A stretch of DNA of 25,559 nt from JBAYHA01 sp041666425 (GCA_041666425.1 JBAYHA010000008.1:1-25559); one strand, 5' to 3'; positions 7,651 to 14,071 are shown, numbered from the stretch's first letter. A program made the numbers and translations. The notes: generated by a model from the letters alone, not told the origin.

Positions 7651-9702
7651 ATGAAAAAAATTATGATGGTATTTTGTTTGTTGGGAATTTTTTGCGAGCC
7701 TCTTTTGGCTGAAGAAATAAAATTGACCGTGCCTTTTTTGGCGCAAACGCCACCCGGCACTTGGTTGCATACCATGAATTGCGGTCCGACCGCAACAATT
7801 ATGTTGGATGGTTATTATAACGAGAAGTTGATTTCGAGCGATGATATAATCGCTTTGGATGATTGGCTTTACGAGAAGGGTTATATTCATCCGCAATTGA
7901 TTGAGGGAGCTGTTTATTATGATGGCAATGCCACCAATGTGAGTTCTTTGCAAAGTGTCTTGAGCGGATATTTTTTTCTTGGTCCGGTAGTTTTTAATCA
8001 AGAAAAAGATTTGCTGTATTTAAAAGATAAATTGCAAAAGAAAAATCCGGTGATCGTGGCGGTTACCATCAATATGGATGAAAGTGAAGACGGTCATTTT
8101 ATGTTGGTCGTGGGGATGGATGATGATGAGATAATCGTTCACGATCCGGGAAAAACCGCTGGCGCTTACAATCGGTATTCGCAAGAACAGTTTTTAAAAT
8201 CATGGGCGACTTCCAATTATGCCAGTGTTCTGGTTGATGTTAGTGAAACTACTTGGCATCCGAATGGAGCCTTGGTGCAAATTTCCGGTAGACAAGAACA
8301 ATATCAGATTATTGACGGCAAGATTCATTACATTTTAAATGAAGCCGTTTTTCATGCGCATGATTTTGACTCGAACAAGGTGGTTTTTATTTCTACCGAG
8401 GAATTTCAGTGTTATGAAAATTCCTGGTCGATTGATTGGCAACCGTATCGAGAATTTTTTTCCGTGGCCGAAGTTTTTTATTTGATGGAAAAAAGTTCTT
8501 ATAATTCAACCAGTTGTGCTTATTATGATTTTAGCAGTGAGTTGGCTTTTCATAGTTGGCAACAAAATGAATTTGTCGAGTCTTTGTCCTTGTCAAACGC
8601 GCAAACGAAATATTTTGATAAATGCGTTTATGGTGGGACGTTGTATTTGCGTGATGGCACGTTGGTCAAGCCGACTTTTGCGGTAGCCGGTTTTGGTGCC
8701 GGTGTGGTTTTTGTGGCTACCAATAATGGAGAATTGCGCGGGTTTGAAACAGGCGAGGCCTTTCAAGATTTGGGTTATTCCAAGTACCCGTTGTTATTGG
8801 CCGGAGCGGAGCAATTTTTTGAAAGTTTTCAAAATTTCGGATCGTTGATTATTGAAAGTGAAACCACGGTTTGTTTGAAGGAAAATATTTCCGGTGGTGG
8901 CGTTGTTGTTGAGGAAGATTTTATTGATCAAGATGGCGATGGTTATAATGCTCTGCTCGATGATTGTGATGATGCTTCCGGCACGACCAATCCCGGCGCA
9001 ATTGAATTTTGCGATGAAATTGATAATGATTGCGACGGGCAGATTGATGAGGAAGTAAAAAACAACTGTGGTAATTGCGATCCTGTCGTGCCGACAGAAA
9101 TTTGTAATGGTGTTGATGATGACTGTGATGGTTTGATCGATGAAGATGTCAAAAATGCGTGTGGGACTTGTGGTTTGGCGCCTGAAGAAGTTTGCGATAA
9201 CTTGGACAACGATTGTGATGGACAGGTTGATGAAAATTTAAATTGCGATTTTTGTCAGCCGGAAATGGAAATTTGCAACAATGTTGATGATGATTGCGAC
9301 GGCTTGATTGATGAAGGAGTTTTGTGCGGGAGCAATCAGATTTGTTCAGCTGGTCAATGCCAAAATCAACAATCTCCGGGGCAAGATGTTTCGGAAGAAG
9401 AATTTTTAAATTGTACTATTACTTGTCCGAGTGGTTATCGTGCTTATGCGTGGTATGGTTCTTTTGGCGAAGCCAAGGGAACTCCATCGGCTGTTTTTTC
9501 CGTGGATTGGGCGACTATTTGCCAGCGAGGTGGAGCGTGGATTGATTTCAATTGCGCGACGATTTTCCCAAAAGAATGGTTTGGTTATGATCCCAATTTG
9601 GCGGTGGTGCAGTGCGATCATGATTTCGCTTACTATTATCCCGGATTGGTTGATTGGGGTGGTGAGGGAGAATTGTGGTTTGCCTATAATTGTTTTGATT
9701 AG
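7651..9702 (+). CDS. Secreted C39-like cysteine peptidase domain protein with MopE-type Cys/Asp repeats
   Basis: This 683-residue protein starts after a strong GGAGGA site. Residues 1-20 form a signal peptide with probable cleavage after LLA. Residues 25-195 are a C39-like peptidase fold (peptidase_C39_2 type): Gln32, Cys44 in MNCGPT, His149 in DGHFMLVVG and Asp165 in HDPG form a plausible active site. Residues 205-410 contain two degenerate copies of a module reading roughly DGTLVK...NG...F..LGY, a style I associate with CPR surface proteins. Residues 425-570 hold a DQDGDG motif and four metal-binding MopE-like repeats such as EICNGVDDDCDGLIDE. The last ~100 residues are a separate Cys/Trp-rich domain. 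It is the third gene of the 6351 operon. It could trim or bind surface peptides; the substrate is unknown. Confidence 0.85.
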   Translation: MKKIMMVFCLLGIFCEPLLAEEIKLTVPFLAQTPPGTWLHTMNCGPTATIMLDGYYNEKLISSDDIIALDDWLYEKGYIHPQLIEGAVYYDGNATNVSSLQSVLSGYFFLGPVVFNQEKDLLYLKDKLQKKNPVIVAVTINMDESEDGHFMLVVGMDDDEIIVHDPGKTAGAYNRYSQEQFLKSWATSNYASVLVDVSETTWHPNGALVQISGRQEQYQIIDGKIHYILNEAVFHAHDFDSNKVVFISTEEFQCYENSWSIDWQPYREFFSVAEVFYLMEKSSYNSTSCAYYDFSSELAFHSWQQNEFVESLSLSNAQTKYFDKCVYGGTLYLRDGTLVKPTFAVAGFGAGVVFVATNNGELRGFETGEAFQDLGYSKYPLLLAGAEQFFESFQNFGSLIIESETTVCLKENISGGGVVVEEDFIDQDGDGYNALLDDCDDASGTTNPGAIEFCDEIDNDCDGQIDEEVKNNCGNCDPVVPTEICNGVDDDCDGLIDEDVKNACGTCGLAPEEVCDNLDNDCDGQVDENLNCDFCQPEMEICNNVDDDCDGLIDEGVLCGSNQICSAGQCQNQQSPGQDVSEEEFLNCTITCPSGYRAYAWYGSFGEAKGTPSAVFSVDWATICQRGGAWIDFNCATIFPKEWFGYDPNLAVVQCDHDFAYYYPGLVDWGGEGELWFAYNCFD

Positions 9703-9721
9703 TTTTTTAATTTAAAAAAAT

Positions 9722-9753
9722 AACCGTCGATAAACTTATCGGCGGTTTTTTCT
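9722..9753 (+). terminator. Rho-independent terminator of the 6351-9702 operon
   Basis: ACCGTCGATAA (9723-9733) pairs with TTATCGGCGGT (9736-9746) with one G-T pair and a short loop. A T-rich tract (TTTTTTCTTTT) follows directly. It starts 20 bp after the stop codon. Confidence 0.85.
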
Positions 9754-9796
9754 TTTGATTAATTAAAAATGGTCGGTATAAAATTTTGAAAATAAA

Positions 9797-9850
9797 AAAA
9801 ATCTATTTTGTCATCTCGACCGAAGTGGAGAGATCTCAAAATAGATTTTT
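9797..9850. repeat. Family A palindrome, also a likely rpmA terminator
   Basis: A perfect 14-bp inverted repeat (AAAAATCTATTTTG, 9797-9810; complement 9837-9850) encloses the core TCATCTCGACC...GAGATCT. The core has an inner stem ATCTC/GAGAT and an unpaired TC against CT between the stems. On the minus strand the second arm runs into TTTTTTTATTTT, so it can end the rpmA transcript. Sister elements lie at 12903-12972 and 12975-13028. Confidence 0.75.
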
Positions 9851-9858
9851 ATTTGAAT

Positions 9859-10203
9859 TTATTTTTTCTTGGCAACTTTTTTTTGGGAATTTGTCTTTTG
9901 CAATTTTTCTTTTGGCGGAACGACTTTTTTTGTCGTAACGTCAACATAAATTCGGGTTTCGATTTTGCCGGTGAATCTTTTTACTCTTTTGTTGCGAAAA
10001 GATAAAATGCCGGGAGCGGTGGCAAACAAAGTATCGTCAACGCCTTTCATAACATTGATGCCCGGAACAAATTTGCTACCTCTTTGGCGGACAAGGATGT
10101 TGCCGGCTTTGATTGTTTCGCCTGCGTATTTTTTTACACCTAATCTCTTGGCAACGGAATCGCGGCCATTACTGGTGGAACCGCCCGCTTTTTTGTGTGA
10201 CAT
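9859..10203 (-). CDS. rpmA: 50S ribosomal protein bL27
   Basis: The 114-residue product starts MSHKKAGGSTSNGRDS and continues with RLGVKKYAGE, VRQRGSKFVPG and TLFATAPG, the classic bL27 signature; the N-terminal tail lies near the peptidyl-transferase centre. No cleavable N-terminal extension of the firmicute type is present. Most bL27 proteins are about 85 residues; this one carries a basic C-terminal extension of ~25-30 residues ending KKVAKKK. The gene stands alone here, with no rplU beside it, and has its own promoter and a downstream palindrome as terminator. Identity is clear from sequence. Confidence 0.97.
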   Translation of the reverse strand: MSHKKAGGSTSNGRDSVAKRLGVKKYAGETIKAGNILVRQRGSKFVPGINVMKGVDDTLFATAPGILSFRNKRVKRFTGKIETRIYVDVTTKKVVPPKEKLQKTNSQKKVAKKK

Positions 10204-10243
10204 ATTAGATTCTCTAAATTTATTACAAATTAACGATATGAAT

Positions 10244-10272
10244 AGTTTATATTATTTTTATCCGGTTGTCAA
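10244..10272 (-). promoter_or_regulatory. Sigma70 promoter of rpmA
   Basis: On the minus strand TTGACA (10267-10272) and TAAACT (10244-10249) are 17 bp apart. The predicted leader is about 35-40 nt and lacks the GTTC element seen in other leaders. No strong Shine-Dalgarno precedes the ATG. Confidence 0.75.
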
Positions 10273-10295
10273 GATGATATTTTTGTCTAAATTAG

Positions 10296-10324
10296 TTGAA
10301 AATTTTGCTTAATTGAGGTATATT
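10296..10324 (+). promoter_or_regulatory. Promoter of the 10335 lipoprotein gene, nearly leaderless
   Basis: TTGAAA (10296-10301) and TATATT (10319-10324) are 17 bp apart. A start point 7 nt after the -10 would fall near 10331, only about 4 nt before the ATG at 10335. No Shine-Dalgarno is present, so the mRNA may be effectively leaderless. Confidence 0.65.
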
Positions 10325-10334
10325 GCAAATAGTT

Positions 10335-11144
10335 ATGAACAAAGTATTTCTTTTTATTTTAATGGTTTTCTTTCTTGCCGGTTGTTCGGCGAGTGATTTG
10401 TCGCCAAAAAATGATGAGTTTGTTGACAATGAAGTTTTAAAAATTGATGGTCAAATTTCGGATCGGCAAATTTTTGAAGAGGAAGTTATTGAAAGAATAG
10501 CTCCGGTAGAAGAGATCAAAAAAAGCATGATTGATTTGCCGATAATTTTTGTTTCACAAGCGCCGACCGGCGATTGGGGGATGCCTTATCAAGAAGCCTG
10601 CGAGGAAGCTTCTTTGATTGGCGCAGTCAAATTTTTAAAAAATGAAAAATTGGATTTGGAAATAATGGATCAAGAAATAAAAAGTTTGGTGGAATATGAA
10701 AAAATCAATTTGCCGTCATATACCGATAATTCGGTTGAAGAAATAAAAATTTTGGCACAAGATTATTTTCAATTAAATACCAAAATAGTTGCTGAAGTGA
10801 CGATTGAAAAAATTGAAACAGCATTAAAAGAAAACAAAGTGGTGATTGCGCCGTTTGCCGGAAGAATGCTTGGAAATAAGTTTTACAGTAATGAAGGACC
10901 GCTTTACCATTTTTTAATTATCAGGGGTTTTGATGAAAAATATTTTTATACCAATGATGTTGGGACTAAACATGGAGAAAATTTTCGATATAAAAAAGAA
11001 AAATTAATTGAAGCAATTCATGATTTGCCGATTCTTGAAAATGGAGAAATTTTTCGGCCATATGATGAGGCTGTTTTGAGCGATGACGAAAAGGAGGAGT
11101 TGATGAAAACAGGGATCAAGAGATTTTTGATTTTAAATGAGTAG
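10335..11144 (+). CDS. Lipoprotein with C39-like cysteine peptidase domain
   Basis: The start is ATG 10335 (MNKVFLFILMVFFLAGC, lipobox LAGC, Cys17); an in-frame TTG at 10323 overlaps the -10 and is rejected. The product is 269 residues. After a linker, residues 68-215 resemble a C39-like peptidase: Gln75 in VSQAPTGDW, Cys89 in YQEACEEAS, His192 in YHFLIIRGFD and Asp208 in YTNDVG line up as oxyanion Gln, nucleophile, base and Asp. The EACEEAS version of the Cys motif differs from NCGPT in the 7651 protein, so the two are distant relatives. It would act on the outer face of the membrane. It is a single gene; substrate unknown. Confidence 0.82.
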   Translation: MNKVFLFILMVFFLAGCSASDLSPKNDEFVDNEVLKIDGQISDRQIFEEEVIERIAPVEEIKKSMIDLPIIFVSQAPTGDWGMPYQEACEEASLIGAVKFLKNEKLDLEIMDQEIKSLVEYEKINLPSYTDNSVEEIKILAQDYFQLNTKIVAEVTIEKIETALKENKVVIAPFAGRMLGNKFYSNEGPLYHFLIIRGFDEKYFYTNDVGTKHGENFRYKKEKLIEAIHDLPILENGEIFRPYDEAVLSDDEKEELMKTGIKRFLILNE

Positions 11145-11173
11145 TGAGTTGTGAATAATTAGAAAAGATTTCT

Positions 11174-11215
11174 CCCTATCATTCGACCATATCATGCGAT
11201 ATGGTCTCGACAGGG
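11174..11215. repeat. Nested REP-like palindrome
   Basis: The inner stem CCATATC-ATGC-GATATGG (11187-11204) is perfect and extends to GACCATATC/GATATGGTC. The outer arms CCCTATC (11174-11180) and GACAGGG (11209-11215) pair at 6 of 7 positions. The geometry matches the element at 17019-17062. Around it, GTGAGTTGTG-type phrases (11145-11156 and 11252-11268) occur in opposite orientation. Confidence 0.65.
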
Positions 11216-11286
11216 CAAGCAACTCATTCATTCGCCCGAAATGACAAAGACTCACCACTCACAACTGAATACTTATGGATTGGTTT

Positions 11287-11297
11287 GTTCTTTACAA
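11287..11297 (+). promoter_or_regulatory. boxA-like leader element before prs
   Basis: GTTCTTTACAA lies 17 nt upstream of the prs start, followed by the strong Shine-Dalgarno GGGGAGG. It resembles GTTCTTTGACA in other leaders here. I could not identify a convincing -35/-10 pair for prs. Confidence 0.45.
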
Positions 11298-11314
11298 CTT
11301 AGGGGAGGAAAAAG

Positions 11315-12400
11315 ATGAAAGGAATGAAGCTTTTTGCCGGAAATTCACATCTTGATTTTGCCAGAAAAGTGGCCGCTCATTTAAATTTGCCGCTTAGCGA
11401 ACCATGTAAGAAGGATTCCAAAGGCAAACAGATTACTTGGTTGTCCAATCAAAATGTTTTGGTTGACATCAAAGAAAACGTCAGAGATTATCACTGTTTT
11501 GTAATTCAAACGCAGTCACAAAGTCGGTCTCTTATTGCCAAATGCAAAAACGGGCAAGATGTTTTTGGTCAGGAACTTGGTGTTAATGACCAATTGATGG
11601 AACTTTTTTTCTTGATCAATGCATTGGTAACTTCGGGTGCCAAAGTGACGGCGGTTTTGCCTTACATGCCTTATATTAGAAGCGACAAAAAAGATCATCC
11701 GCGAGTTTGCATCGGGGCCAAATTGATTGCGGAAATATTAACTTTGGCGGGAGCTTCGGGTGTTCTTTTGATGGATCCTCACTTTGCGCAGATTCATGGA
11801 TATTTTGATGAAAAACAAACCAAAGTTGATGTGTTAAAAAGCAAACCGATAATGGGGCGTTATTTAAAAGAAAATTATGATTTGGGCAATGGTCAATTTG
11901 TTGTTGTCGCACCTGACGCCAACGAAGCCAAACATGCCGGGCCTATGGCGACAAATTTAAAATTAAAAATGGCGATTATTGACAAAAGAAGATATTCGGA
12001 TAACGAAGAGGCCAAACCGGAAAATTTGATGGGTGAGGAATATGTTCGTGGTCGTCGAGCGATTATTTTTGATGATGAGATTGGTACCGGGGGTACATTG
12101 ATTGAATCAGCTGAATTTTTAATTGAAAAAGGTGCCGTTTCTGTTATAGAAGTTCCGACTCATGGCGTTTTTAGTTCAATGCAAAAATTAATTAAAATGC
12201 AAGAGTCTCCAATTATTGAAAAAATTATTGTAGCCAATACCGTTCCTGTTGATAAAGATAAATTGCTTGCGTGTCCAAAAATTGTCGTGGTTGATGTTAG
12301 CGCCTATTTTGCCAAAGCGATTGACATCATTTATAAGGGAAAATCACTCGACGCTTTCAAGAGAAGTTTGTATGGTCGAGTATTGAATGTTGTTGAATAA
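11315..12400 (+). CDS. prs: Ribose-phosphate pyrophosphokinase (PRPP synthetase), divergent
   Basis: This 361-residue enzyme would make PRPP from ribose 5-phosphate and ATP for nucleotide, His and Trp synthesis. Recognisable motifs are SHLDFARKVA near the N-terminus, VNDQLMELFFLINAL (90-104), PYIRSDKKDHPR (119-130, the ATP-binding region), DPHFAQIHGYFD (154-165, the metal-binding DLHxxQxxGFFD motif), a flexible-loop region VVAPDANEAKHA (197-208), DKRR (223-226) and the PRPP loop FDDEIGTGGT (252-261). The usual PDxGGxxRA is replaced by PDANEAKHA, and the protein is longer than the typical ~315 residues, with an N-terminal insertion around residues 30-60 and 78-88. The start is supported by GGGGAGG. 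Family is clear; full activity is not proven. Confidence 0.88.
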   Translation: MKGMKLFAGNSHLDFARKVAAHLNLPLSEPCKKDSKGKQITWLSNQNVLVDIKENVRDYHCFVIQTQSQSRSLIAKCKNGQDVFGQELGVNDQLMELFFLINALVTSGAKVTAVLPYMPYIRSDKKDHPRVCIGAKLIAEILTLAGASGVLLMDPHFAQIHGYFDEKQTKVDVLKSKPIMGRYLKENYDLGNGQFVVVAPDANEAKHAGPMATNLKLKMAIIDKRRYSDNEEAKPENLMGEEYVRGRRAIIFDDEIGTGGTLIESAEFLIEKGAVSVIEVPTHGVFSSMQKLIKMQESPIIEKIIVANTVPVDKDKLLACPKIVVVDVSAYFAKAIDIIYKGKSLDAFKRSLYGRVLNVVE

Positions 12401-12409
12401 ATAATGCAG

Positions 12410-12438
12410 AGTCGGTGGAAAATCCATCGACTTTTTTA
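12410..12438 (+). terminator. Terminator of prs
   Basis: AGTCGGTGG (12410-12418) pairs with CCATCGACT (12424-12432) with one G-T pair around AAAAT. TTTTT follows. The next promoter begins 2 bp later. Confidence 0.8.
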
Positions 12439-12439
12439 T

Positions 12440-12468
12440 TTGACAATGTTTTTAAATCGGCTTATAAT
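12440..12468 (+). promoter_or_regulatory. Consensus sigma70 promoter of the Fe-S regulator gene
   Basis: TTGACA (12440-12445), 17 bp, TATAAT (12463-12468): both hexamers are perfect consensus. The start codon is at 12497, giving a leader of about 22 nt with no clear Shine-Dalgarno. A perfect promoter suits a gene that is held down by its own product, as in IscR autoregulation, but no operator could be defined. Confidence 0.85.
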
Positions 12469-12496
12469 CTTAATACACACTAAAATAGTTGGTTAT

Positions 12497-12889
12497 ATGA
12501 AATTTTCCACAAAATCTGAATATGGGTTGAGAGCTTTGTCGAATTTGGACAAAAAAGGCAAAATTAGCGTTTCTCTCGCCAAAATTGCCAGAGAAGAGGG
12601 TTTGTCTTTGGCTTATCTGGAACGACTTTTTGCGGTTTTAAAAAAGGCGGATATTGTGATTTCCGAAAAAGGTAATCTTGGTGGTTATCGTTTGGCTCGG
12701 TCGGCGAGCAAAATTTCTGTTTTGGAAGTTTTGGAAGCGCTCGAAGGTTCTGTTTTACCGGCCAATTGTTTGCTTCGCCCAAAAACTTGTCATTGTTTGG
12801 ATTGCAAAGTCTTGCCGGTTTGGGAAAAATTAAATAAGCAAATCAGAATAACTTTGCAAAAAATTAAGTTAAAGGAAATTTTGAAATAA
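12497..12889 (+). CDS. iscR: Rrf2-family Fe-S-sensing regulator, IscR-like
   Basis: The start is ATG 12497 (MKFSTKSEYGLRAL, the Rrf2 N-terminal motif); an in-frame extension upstream overlaps the promoter. The 130-residue protein has a winged helix-turn-helix (residues 1-70, with LAKIAREEGLSLAYLERL and the wing GNLGGYRLAR) followed by a dimerisation helix and a cysteine cluster. Cysteines are at 91, 98, 100 and 103. IscR uses Cys92, 98 and 104 (spacing 6 and 6); here 91 and 103 keep the total distance of 12, with 98 or 100 as the middle ligand. That fits a [2Fe-2S] sensor with slightly changed spacing. It stands directly upstream of iscU, nfu and iscS, so it probably regulates them. SufR/NsrR-type sensing is a less likely alternative. 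Confidence 0.85.
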   Translation: MKFSTKSEYGLRALSNLDKKGKISVSLAKIAREEGLSLAYLERLFAVLKKADIVISEKGNLGGYRLARSASKISVLEVLEALEGSVLPANCLLRPKTCHCLDCKVLPVWEKLNKQIRITLQKIKLKEILK

Positions 12890-12902
12890 GAATTGTAGAA
12901 AA

Positions 12903-12972
12903 CACCAATTTGTCATCCTGAGCGTAATAGCCTGCCCCGAGCAGAGTCGAGGGGAAGGATCTCAAATTGGTG
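12903..12972. repeat. Family A palindrome, copy 2
   Basis: The arms CACCAATTTG (12903-12912) and CAAATTGGTG (12963-12972) are perfectly complementary. The core begins TCATCCTGAG and ends AAGGATCT, with inner stem ATCCT/AGGAT and an enlarged loop containing CCCCGAGCAGAGTCGAGGGG. The arms differ from copies 1 and 3, but the TGTCATC...GATCTCA frame is kept. Confidence 0.75.
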
Positions 12973-12974
12973 AT

Positions 12975-13028
12975 AAATGTTTTGAGATCCCTCCATGCGT
13001 TTCACTTGGTCGGGATGACAAAACATTT
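12975..13028. repeat. Family A palindrome, copy 3, inverted orientation
   Basis: The arms AAATGTTTTG (12975-12984) and CAAAACATTT (13019-13028) are perfectly complementary. The core read on the minus strand is TCATCCCGACC...GGGATCT, with inner stem ATCCC/GGGAT. It lies 2 bp from copy 2 in the opposite direction, so the two form a composite unit. Confidence 0.75.
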
Positions 13029-13088
13029 AACTTTATGAACTTTATAAACTTTTCCCGAAGGGATCACTTCGTGATAACTTTACAAACT
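13029..13088 (+). promoter_or_regulatory. iscU leader with AACTTTA repeats and small hairpin
   Basis: AACTTTATG and AACTTTATAAACT (13029-13050) are followed by the hairpin ATCAC-TTC-GTGAT (13063-13075) and by AACTTTACAAACT (13076-13088), which ends 6 nt before the iscU ATG. No Shine-Dalgarno is present. The same 13-mer stands 5-7 nt before nfu and iscS. Confidence 0.55.
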
Positions 13089-13094
13089 ATTAAT

Positions 13095-13475
13095 ATGCAA
13101 TACACAAAAGAGTTAATGAATCATTTTGCCAATCCGCACAATCAAGGTCAAATCAATGACGCTGATGGTATTGGTGAAGTTGGTAATATCAAGTGCGGTG
13201 ATATCATGAAAATTTATATAAAAGTTAAGAAAAATGACAGGGGCGAAGAAATTCTTGAAGATGTTAAGTTTGAAACATTGGGTTGCGCTGCGGCCATTGC
13301 CGCCAGTTCGGCGTTGACTGATTTGGCAATCGGCAAGACTTTGGATGAAGCCATGAAAATTTCCAAGGAAGATATTGTTGCCGTTTTTGGCGAAGTTCCA
13401 CCGATCAAATTGCATTGTTCAATTTTGGCGCAAGAAGGATTGAAGAAGGCGATTGAGGAATACCGGAACAACTGA
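13095..13475 (+). CDS. iscU: Fe-S cluster assembly scaffold IscU
   Basis: The 126-residue protein is the scaffold on which IscS-derived sulfur and iron are assembled. The three cluster cysteines are conserved: Cys34 in IKCGDIM (with Asp36), Cys64 in TLGCAAAIAASS and Cys108 in IKLHCSILAQEG. The motif before Cys108 is PPIKLHCS; the LPPVK Hsc-binding motif of enterobacterial IscU is changed to VPPIK. ATG 13095 is chosen because homology starts at YTKELMNHFANPHN, and upstream codons translate leader repeats. The stop codon TGA lies inside the first units of an octanucleotide array, so the last residues (NN) are repeat-derived. Confidence 0.93.
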   Translation: MQYTKELMNHFANPHNQGQINDADGIGEVGNIKCGDIMKIYIKVKKNDRGEEILEDVKFETLGCAAAIAASSALTDLAIGKTLDEAMKISKEDIVAVFGEVPPIKLHCSILAQEGLKKAIEEYRNN

Positions 13476-13586
13476 TCAACTGATCAACTGATCAACCGAC
13501 CAACTGACCAACAGACCAACAGAGCAACAGAGCAACAGAGCAACAGAGCAACAGAGCAACAGAGCAACAGAGCAACAGAGCAAAAG
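13467..13586 (+). repeat. Octanucleotide tandem array overlapping the iscU stop codon
   Basis: Fifteen consecutive 8-mers occur without spacers: one AACAACTG, two ATCAACTG, ATCAACCG, ACCAACTG, two ACCAACAG, seven AGCAACAG, and AGCAAAAG. Units change stepwise from the ATCAACTG type to the AGCAACAG type, as expected from slippage with point changes. The iscU TGA is at 13473-13475, within the first two units. Confidence 0.9.
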
Positions 13587-13588
13587 AA

Positions 13589-13616
13589 CCCTTCGACTCC
13601 TTTCAGTCGCTCAGGG
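13589..13616. repeat. Interrupted palindrome in the iscU-nfu gap
   Basis: CCCT-tc-GACT (13589-13598) pairs with AGTC-gctc-AGGG (13605-13616), leaving an internal loop. It resembles intergenic CCCTTCGACT...CTCAGGG phrases common in CPR genomes (from memory). Function unknown. Confidence 0.45.
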
Positions 13617-13650
13617 CAGGCGCCAGAACAAAAGAATAGTAATTTATTGG

Positions 13651-13738
13651 TAGTATTAGTAGCATTAGTAGCATTCGTAGCTTAATTATTTGAAGATTCG
13701 TAGTATTCGCAGCTTAATTATTAGTAGATTCGTAGTAA
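13651..13738 (+). repeat. Degenerate 9-bp repeat block before nfu
   Basis: Units of the form ATTAGTAGC / ATTCGTAGT recur about seven times, interrupted twice by TTAATTATT. A closely similar block lies upstream of iscS (14072-14180). Both end immediately before AACTTTATAAACT. Confidence 0.7.
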
Positions 13739-13740
13739 GT

Positions 13741-13753
13741 AACTTTATAAACT
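13741..13753 (+). promoter_or_regulatory. AACTTTATAAACT element at the ribosome-binding position of nfu
   Basis: The 13-mer ends 5 nt before the nfu ATG (13759). No Shine-Dalgarno is present. Confidence 0.5.
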
Positions 13754-13758
13754 ATTTT

Positions 13759-13980
13759 ATGCATGAAAATGTCAAAAAATTAATTGAAAAAATCAGACCG
13801 TTTTTGCAAGCCGACGGTGGCGATATTGAGTTGGTGGAAATCACTGAAGACAATGTGGTCAAAGTAAAATTAAAAGGCGCTTGTTCTCATTGTCCAATGT
13901 CTACAATTACATTAAAAAGAAATGTTGAAGCAGTTATAAAAAAAGAAATTCCAGAAGTTAAGGAAGTGGTCGCGGTTTAA
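13759..13980 (+). CDS. nfu: Nfu / NifU C-terminal-domain Fe-S carrier protein
   Basis: This is a stand-alone 73-residue NifU-like domain. It has the hallmark DGGDIELVEI followed by KGACSHCPMSTITLK, in which Cys42 and Cys45 form the CxxC that binds a bridging [4Fe-4S] cluster between two subunits. It would carry clusters from IscU to target proteins. ATG 13759 is chosen because homology starts at ENVKKLIEKIRPFLQADGG; the upstream extension translates the 9-bp repeats. It lies between iscU and iscS in the same direction. Confidence 0.92.
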   Translation: MHENVKKLIEKIRPFLQADGGDIELVEITEDNVVKVKLKGACSHCPMSTITLKRNVEAVIKKEIPEVKEVVAV

Positions 13981-13991
13981 AAGTCAACTGA

Positions 13992-14022
13992 GCCCTCCTT
14001 CGCTCTGCGAGCTACGGAAGGG
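13992..14022. repeat. Imperfect palindrome in the nfu-iscS gap
   Basis: GCCCT (13992-13996) pairs with AGGGC (14019-14023 region), with a GC-rich middle CCTTCGCTCTGCGAGC containing CGC-TCT-GCG. A GAACAAT phrase repeated three times follows (about 14032-14059). No coding potential was seen in this gap. Confidence 0.4.
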
Positions 14023-14071
14023 CAAGCAAAGGAACAATGAACAATGAGCAAGGAACAATTTGATTTCGTGG

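Noticed and set aside
7087..8001. 304-codon open frame on the minus strand
   Set aside because: It lies across two well supported plus-strand genes with signal peptides and ribosome-binding sites; the translation has no recognisable motif, and the minus frame is open only because of codon bias in the real genes.
11145..11314. tRNA or small RNA gene in the gap before prs
   Set aside because: Only a nested palindrome and GTGAGTTGTG-type phrases are present; no cloverleaf arms or CCA-proximal motif could be found.
13473..13475. TGA read as glycine (code 25, as in Gracilibacteria/SR1)
   Set aside because: This TGA closes iscU at the normal family length, and read-through would translate the octamer array; other genes show no in-frame TGA, so the standard code fits.
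13467..13586. CRISPR array
   Set aside because: The units are 8 bp, directly joined and drift gradually; there are no spacers, no leader and no cas genes in the window.
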